Part shown: one piece after another, positions 7,353 to 11,653 of the stretch | How positions within the stretch are numbered: position 1 is the first letter of the stretch | Layout: each line of letters starts with the position of its first letter | Assembly (NCBI GenBank): GCA_031257735.1 | Contig: JAIROC010000581.1 | Coordinates: forward strand, 1-11,653 | From: Bacteroidales bacterium | Lineage (GTDB): Bacteria > Bacteroidota > Bacteroidia > Bacteroidales > WCHB1-69 | Length of the DNA: 11,653 bases | Reading direction: 5' to 3' | Made by a program: the position numbers and the translations under genes | The notes under the pieces: generated by a model | Told to the model about the DNA's origin: nothing | Databases searched by the model: none | Seen by the model: only the letters and a program-made list of their open reading frames with translations

Positions 7353-8300
7353 ATGTTGAATATCAGTAATTATTGTCTCATGAAAAAGAAAATACATCAA
7401 ATATTTATTGCCCACCGATTTGAATTTACGCCTGTTACAATTGCAATTGTACTTTCAGGTATGGTATTGAATATTAAAAGTCTTAATGAATTATTTTCAT
7501 TACATGCAATTTTGATCTTTGTTATAGTAAATATTGCTACATATTGGGGATCAATTTATAATGTATATTATGATTATGAATTAGACAAGAAAAGCCCTAT
7601 AAAAAATCGACTATCAAAATCTATAGATAGTATTGGAAAATTTTTAATGACAGTATTCCTTGTAATTGAACCTATTATATTCCTTGCTTTAGGATTATTG
7701 TTATCATATCTAAAAGAAAACTATGTTGGATTAATACTATTGTTGATAGGAACTTTTTTCACAGTGGCTTATTCAAAAGAGCCTCTTAAATTTAAGAGAA
7801 GAGGGATATTAAATTCCGCATCCCTTTTTCTTATTATTATGTTTTTGCCTCCAATTTATGGATATATTAATATGGGTAATTCGGTGAATTTATATCATAT
7901 TTTATTAATATTGGGGTTAGCGTTTGTTGAATATGGATTGGGTTTATATTATACGACTGTTGATTATACTGAAGATAAACAGGATAGAATCAAAACACCT
8001 TCTGTTATTTTAGGGGTTAGAAAATCTGTAATTGTATCTTTATTATTGATTCTTATGGGAATTGCATTGTACATTGGGTCATATATGGTTCTATCTCCCA
8101 ATAATATTGTCCCATTAATAATATCAATATCAGGCACATTTATTTCATTTTTTTGGATAATTATATACTATTTTAAAGGATATGGGAGTGAAATAGTAAT
8201 GGAAAAAATCATTAAAAAAAATGAAAACTTTATTCCTTTGTGGGTTGCTATTTCAGCATTCTCCGTTTTGATAGCAAATTTAATTTATATTTTAAAATAA
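7353..8300 (+). CDS. UbiA-family prenyltransferase (first copy)
   Basis: This polytopic membrane protein of 315 residues has both Asp-rich diphosphate/Mg motifs of the family: N70-D74-D78 in NVYYDYELDK and D204-D208-D211 in DYTEDKQD. The conserved YSKEPLKFKRRG loop (140-150) lies between them. UbiA enzymes transfer prenyl groups from prenyl diphosphates to aromatic or other acceptors within the membrane; some relatives instead cyclise the prenyl chain. About eight or nine hydrophobic segments are seen, as expected. Two starts are possible: ATG 7353, or ATG 7380 giving MKKKIHQIF; the first is taken because it keeps the tight 6-nt spacing to the permease. No acceptor-synthesis gene (chorismate lyase, menaquinone or heme genes) is nearby, which argues for a role in the terpenoid pathway rather than quinone or heme synthesis. 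The acceptor and chain length are unknown. Confidence 0.85.
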   Translation: MLNISNYCLMKKKIHQIFIAHRFEFTPVTIAIVLSGMVLNIKSLNELFSLHAILIFVIVNIATYWGSIYNVYYDYELDKKSPIKNRLSKSIDSIGKFLMTVFLVIEPIIFLALGLLLSYLKENYVGLILLLIGTFFTVAYSKEPLKFKRRGILNSASLFLIIMFLPPIYGYINMGNSVNLYHILLILGLAFVEYGLGLYYTTVDYTEDKQDRIKTPSVILGVRKSVIVSLLLILMGIALYIGSYMVLSPNNIVPLIISISGTFISFFWIIIYYFKGYGSEIVMEKIIKKNENFIPLWVAISAFSVLIANLIYILK

Positions 8301-8309
8301 AACAAACAC

Positions 8310-10053
8310 ATGAAAATAGATGACGTGTTAAATAAAGCTCTACTTTCATTAAATTCCCTACAAAAAAAATGGGGGTTATTGGGAAGGTGATATTTTTTAT
8401 AATTCATATCCAACTTCTGTGAGATTAATATTACATAAAATGTTGGATTATCATGATGAAGTATGGGAAAAGAAAGCGATTACTTTGTTAGAAAAAATGC
8501 AAAGAGATGATGGCTCTTGGTATATTTTAGACAAAACAGAACTACATTTTACAATAAGTAATGAAGAAATTGAACAGATGTTAGAAATTAAAGCTTCTAC
8601 TATTCGTAACACAATTTCTGCTTTATTAGCTTTAGAATTATATAATGCAAACAAGACTAATATAGAAAAAGCTAAAAAGTATCTCCATAATATGGATAAA
8701 ACACTAGTTGATCCTTTTACTGCGGTATTTTTGGCATATTTTAATCGTTGGTCATGGCAAGAAATTAAAATTCCACCAATTGAAGTTTTACTTCTTCCAT
8801 CTAATTGCAAATTTGGAATTAATAGATTTATTCCAGTTTGGATTAGAGATGCAGCTATTGGAGTCCTCGTTTTTAAAACATTGTGTGAAAAAAAAATTAT
8901 ACGGAGTCCTTTAAAACGATTAGCTATTAGAAAAGCTCTTAAATTGATAAAGGGCAACCAACTAAAAAACGGTTCGTGGTTTGGCACATTTCAACCGACA
9001 GTTTATCCTATTTTGGCAATAAAAATGATAGAAAAAACAAATAATAATATTTATATTCAAAAAGCTTTTTCATTTTTATTCTCAAAAACTGATACTCAAA
9101 CAGGATATATGCATAGATTTAATTTACCAGTGTGGGATACAAGTTTTGCTTTATCTGCTTTGATAGAATGTGAATATCCTAAAACAGAAAATGTTATTCA
9201 ATCTGCTTGTAATTATTTAATAAATGCTCAACTGGATAATGGCAATAATAATTGGGGGTTTGCACCTGAAGTCACATTGTATCCGGATTGTGACGATACT
9301 GCAGTTGCAACTTACGCTTTGTTAAAAACAGGCTATCATAAAAGTTATTTTGAAAAAACTATTGCATGGCTTTTAGATATGCAGAATAATGATGGTGGGT
9401 GGCCTGCTTTTATAAAAAATCAGGCGATAAAGAAACGAGGTACACTACCTACTTCGGTCGAAGATAGTTTAACGATTTTGCGTGATCCAAGTATTGCAGA
9501 TATAACAGGACATGTTATAAAAACATTATCAGCATATGGATACGACATTAAGAATGTTCACATTCAACGAGGAATTAATTTCTTGTTTAATGATCAATTA
9601 GATAATGGATCATGGTATGGAAGATGGGGTTTGTGTTATATATATGGTACGACTAGGGTTTTGAACGCATTTTTTTCTATTGGCTATGACATGAATGACA
9701 AACGAATACAGAAAGCTATAAATTGGTTGATATCACATCAAAATAAAGACGGTGGTTGGGGTGAGCATTTTATTGCTTATTTTAGAGAGGATAAGGGTGG
9801 TATCGGATATAGCACGCCTTGTCATACAGGATGGGTACTAAATACTCTTATACCTATTATTGGAGTAAATAGTGAAATTATATTAAAAGGGGTGAATTAT
9901 TTGTTATCAACACAAAAAACAAATGGAACATGGGAGTCTAATGTAACCGTTGGAGCTTTGGAAATTTATGAAAACACAATGTACAGTGTAACATTTCCAT
10001 TATTAGGATTAGCAACATTTAATAAATATAAATATGATAAAAAGAAGAATTAA
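8310..10053 (+). CDS. Squalene-hopene-cyclase-family class II terpene cyclase, frameshifted near the 5' end
   Basis: The protonation motif DCDD (9286-9297; residues 290-293 counted from the GTG at 8419) matches the DxDDTA of squalene-hopene cyclases, and H365 in DITGHV sits where their partner histidine lies. QW-type repeats recur: QRDDGSW, MQNNDGGW, QLDNGSWYGRWG followed by YIYGT, QNKDGGWGEHF and QKTNGTW. The continuous frame from GTG 8419 gives 544 residues, but a cleaner N-terminus begins at ATG 8310 (MKIDDVLNKALLSLNSLQ) and continues as GYWEGDIFYNSYPTSVRL only after a one-base shift at 8362-8375; corrected length is 580 residues, shorter than the roughly 630 of typical squalene-hopene cyclases. 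The enzyme should be monotopic on the membrane and cyclise a linear isoprenoid, perhaps squalene or a polyprenyl diphosphate. It lies 9 nt after the first UbiA gene and overlaps the second by 20 nt. Confidence 0.88.
8362..8375 (+). other. Homopolymer frameshift site in the terpene cyclase
   Basis: Eight A (8362-8369), one T, then five G (8371-8375). As given, the frame from ATG 8310 ends at TGA 8388-8390 after 26 codons. Removing one base from either run joins it to the cyclase frame, giving QKNGGYWEG (one A less) or QKKWGYWEG (one G less), both like the first QxxxGYW element of this enzyme family. The cause could be a read or assembly error, real phase-variable slippage, or a mutation. The GTG at 8419 could still start a product lacking 36 residues. 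Confidence 0.8.
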
Positions 10054-10975
10054 ACTAATAAAAGCATTATTCTATGACGCTGGCCGAATAGAATACTTTT
10101 GCGCTGATTTAACACCATATTTCATAGGTGTTATACTAGGATTCGCGGTATCAGGAATTGATATAATAAATCCATATGTATTAAAACTTTTTTTAGAAGG
10201 ATTATTACTCATTGTTTTGGCCCATTTTGCAGCAGTATATTCAAATGTTTATTCTGATTACGAGTTAGATAAACGATTTAAGCCGAAATTGCCTGCAGCA
10301 GCAGATATAATAGGGTTAAGCCAATTAAAATTAATCTTCTCTATCATCACTCTAATTGGAACAATAGTAGCAATTGATATTAGTTATACATTGGTAAAAG
10401 TAGAACTTTTTATTTTTTGGATAATTGGTGTTGGATTAGCTCATATATATACTTTAGAGCCAATACGTCTAAAAAAATACCCTTTTATAGGAGATATAGC
10501 TAGAGGTATACCAATTATAATACCTATGTTATTTGGATTTTATATGTTTTCAGATAATGATAATGGAGTTCTTTTATATAACTTTATTGGTATATTTGTC
10601 AACCTTATGGGACTTTTCTTAATTGGTGAAGTCTGGGACTGGAAAGATGATAAAGGATTTGTTTGTACCATTGCTGTCGTTTTCGGATACAAAAAGGCCT
10701 TATTATATGGACTTATTTTAATTTCTTGTGGTATAGCAGTTTGGACAATAGGTAATTGTCTTATTTATCCATTGAAAGTAATTTATCTATATAGTATAGT
10801 GGGAATATTTTTGTTATCCTGCTTTATTTTATATTCAATTATGAATATTTATAAACATAGATTTGACTACAATAAAATTGAATATAAATGCGGAATGATA
10901 ACTAAAATTGGTACGAGTCTTATTTGGTTATACCAATTAATAGGTGCAATTATAATATTAATGCATGTTCAATAA
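10034..10975 (+). CDS. UbiA-family prenyltransferase (second copy)
   Basis: A second polytopic UbiA-fold protein, 313 residues, diverged from the first copy but sharing its layout: first Asp-rich motif N71-D75-D79 in NVYSDYELDK, the loop YTLEPIRLKKYPFIGDIARG (139-158) and a second motif D202-D205-D206 in WDWKDDKG. Metal and diphosphate ligands appear intact, so it should be active. Its start lies 20 nt inside the cyclase 3' end, so ribosomes finishing the cyclase can reinitiate here; this supports joint action. Two non-identical UbiA proteins flanking one class II cyclase suggest successive or alternative prenyl transfers, or a UbiA-type terpene cyclase taking the place of the missing class I synthase. 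It precedes idi by 33 nt. Confidence 0.85.
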   Translation: MIKRRIKLIKALFYDAGRIEYFCADLTPYFIGVILGFAVSGIDIINPYVLKLFLEGLLLIVLAHFAAVYSNVYSDYELDKRFKPKLPAAADIIGLSQLKLIFSIITLIGTIVAIDISYTLVKVELFIFWIIGVGLAHIYTLEPIRLKKYPFIGDIARGIPIIIPMLFGFYMFSDNDNGVLLYNFIGIFVNLMGLFLIGEVWDWKDDKGFVCTIAVVFGYKKALLYGLILISCGIAVWTIGNCLIYPLKVIYLYSIVGIFLLSCFILYSIMNIYKHRFDYNKIEYKCGMITKIGTSLIWLYQLIGAIIILMHVQ

Positions 10976-11008
10976 TTCTCATATAAGAAACTAATTAAAA
11001 AAAGCAAT

Positions 11009-11527
11009 ATGAACGTTATATTGGTTGATTATAACAACAAAGAAATAGGGGTGTCAGAGAAGATAGAAGCGCATAAATATGGCTTTTTACATAAAGCATT
11101 TTCTATATTTGTGCTTAATGATCAAAATGAATTATTACTTCAAAAAAGACAAATAACTAAATATCATTGCGGAGGATTGTGGACAAATACTTGTTGCAGT
11201 CATCAACGTCCAAATTGTATTGAGTATAATACTGTTATGCAACAATTAGATTTTGAAATGGGTATTCAATGTAGTGTGAAACGCATTTTTGATTTTTATT
11301 ATTATGTTTCATTTGAAAATGGATTGATAGAACATGAATATGATACAATATATTTAGGGTATTTTAATGATAAGCCAAATATCAATAGAAATGAAGTCTC
11401 TGATTATAAATGGTTAGATTTAAATTTAATAAAACAAGATATTGCTTTGTATCCAAATGATTACACATATTGGTTTAAGTCTATTTTTTTGCCATTTTTG
11501 GATTTTGTAAATATATTAAAAAAATAA
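11009..11527 (+). CDS. idi: Isopentenyl-diphosphate delta-isomerase, type I (Nudix fold)
   Basis: Interconverts IPP and DMAPP in the cytosol, setting the ratio of starter to extender units for prenyl chain synthesis. The active-site motif WTNTCCSH (58-65) aligns with E. coli WTNSVCGH, so C63 is the catalytic cysteine and H65 a metal ligand; H22 and H28 match the other metal histidines, E83 the Nudix glutamate, and E108 and E110 (EHEYD) the catalytic glutamate pair. W135 (YKWLDL) matches the substrate-covering tryptophan. Length, 172 residues, is normal. The Nudix helix reads MQQLDFEMG, less canonical than the usual RRLxEEMG, but key acids remain. As the last visible gene of the operon, it indicates that the operon raises isoprenoid precursor supply for itself. 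The operon may continue beyond the window, but the next 126 nt show no clear + strand gene. Confidence 0.92.
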   Translation: MNVILVDYNNKEIGVSEKIEAHKYGFLHKAFSIFVLNDQNELLLQKRQITKYHCGGLWTNTCCSHQRPNCIEYNTVMQQLDFEMGIQCSVKRIFDFYYYVSFENGLIEHEYDTIYLGYFNDKPNINRNEVSDYKWLDLNLIKQDIALYPNDYTYWFKSIFLPFLDFVNILKK

Positions 11528-11551
11528 AAAATAAGGTGGTGTCATAAATTA

Positions 11552-11653
11552 TCAGGATGAATTATTTCCATATGTTCCCGTTTTGTAATAATATTTTTCG
11601 ATATACATCCCAATTACATTATCGTGTATCTGTTCATTTTTTGAAAAACAGAT
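11552..11653 (-). CDS. Possible 3' end of a reverse-strand gene, unrecognised
   Basis: Reading leftward from the right edge, a frame of 33 codons runs without a stop and ends at TGA (11552-11554), containing EQIHDNVIGMYIEKYYYKTG. It would be convergent with idi. The stretch is too short to identify, and a + strand frame from ATG 11557 is also open to the edge, so this may be noncoding. The intervening 24 nt after idi hold no evident terminator. Confidence 0.2.
   Translation of the reverse strand: MCFSKNEQIHDNVIGMYIEKYYYKTGTYGNNSS

Noticed and set aside
7353..8300. Menaquinone or heme O synthase (MenA or CyoE)
   Set aside because: The family motifs alone do not support a specific role, and no quinone or heme genes are nearby; left as UbiA-family.
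8451..8987. Reverse-strand ORF of 178 codons in the cyclase gene
   Set aside because: The forward frame encodes QW repeats across the same stretch; the antisense frame is a shadow.

Overview
The window looks like DNA from an anaerobic Bacteroidota (Bacteroidales-type) bacterium. Three things suggest this: a conjugative-element helicase of the type common in Bacteroidales, a remnant of an outer-membrane receptor with the carboxypeptidase-regulatory N-terminal domain typical of the phylum, and a TAnnTTTG-type promoter box. The assignment is inferred from gene families, not from a marker gene.

Left part (1-3404): two genes of moderate GC content. One is the C-terminal part of a large SNF2-type helicase, open at the left edge. 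The other is a PAPS-reductase-family (ATP pyrophosphatase) protein joined to it by an ATGA stop/start overlap. They look like cargo or maintenance genes of an integrative conjugative element. The helicase carries a short GC-rich hairpin repeat inside its C-terminal reading frame.

Boundary (3405-4204): an AT-rich spacer with two direct-repeat pairs and a hairpin, a candidate promoter, and a small ORF that is a collapsed TonB-dependent receptor gene (signal peptide, regulatory domain, start of the plug region, then unrelated sequence). Base composition drops sharply around here.

Right part (4205-11527): seven very AT-rich genes on the + strand, packed with gaps of 6-33 nt or overlaps of 4-20 nt, so very probably one operon. 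In order they encode a U32-type iron-sulfur protein with a PCP_red-like C-terminus, a DrrA-like ABC ATPase, its ABC-2 permease, a UbiA-family prenyltransferase, a squalene-hopene-cyclase-family class II terpene cyclase (DCDD motif, frameshifted near its start), a second UbiA-family protein and a type I isopentenyl diphosphate isomerase. Read together this is a terpenoid biosynthetic cluster: Idi balances IPP/DMAPP, the class II cyclase protonates and cyclises a polyprenyl chain, the UbiA proteins transfer or further cyclise a prenyl diphosphate, the U32 protein may hydroxylate without oxygen, and the ABC pair may export the product. No prenyl diphosphate synthase, class I terpene synthase or P450 is visible. 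I do not recognise the cluster as a described pathway; this is the most interesting content.

The last 126 bases hold no clear gene, only a possible reverse-strand gene end.
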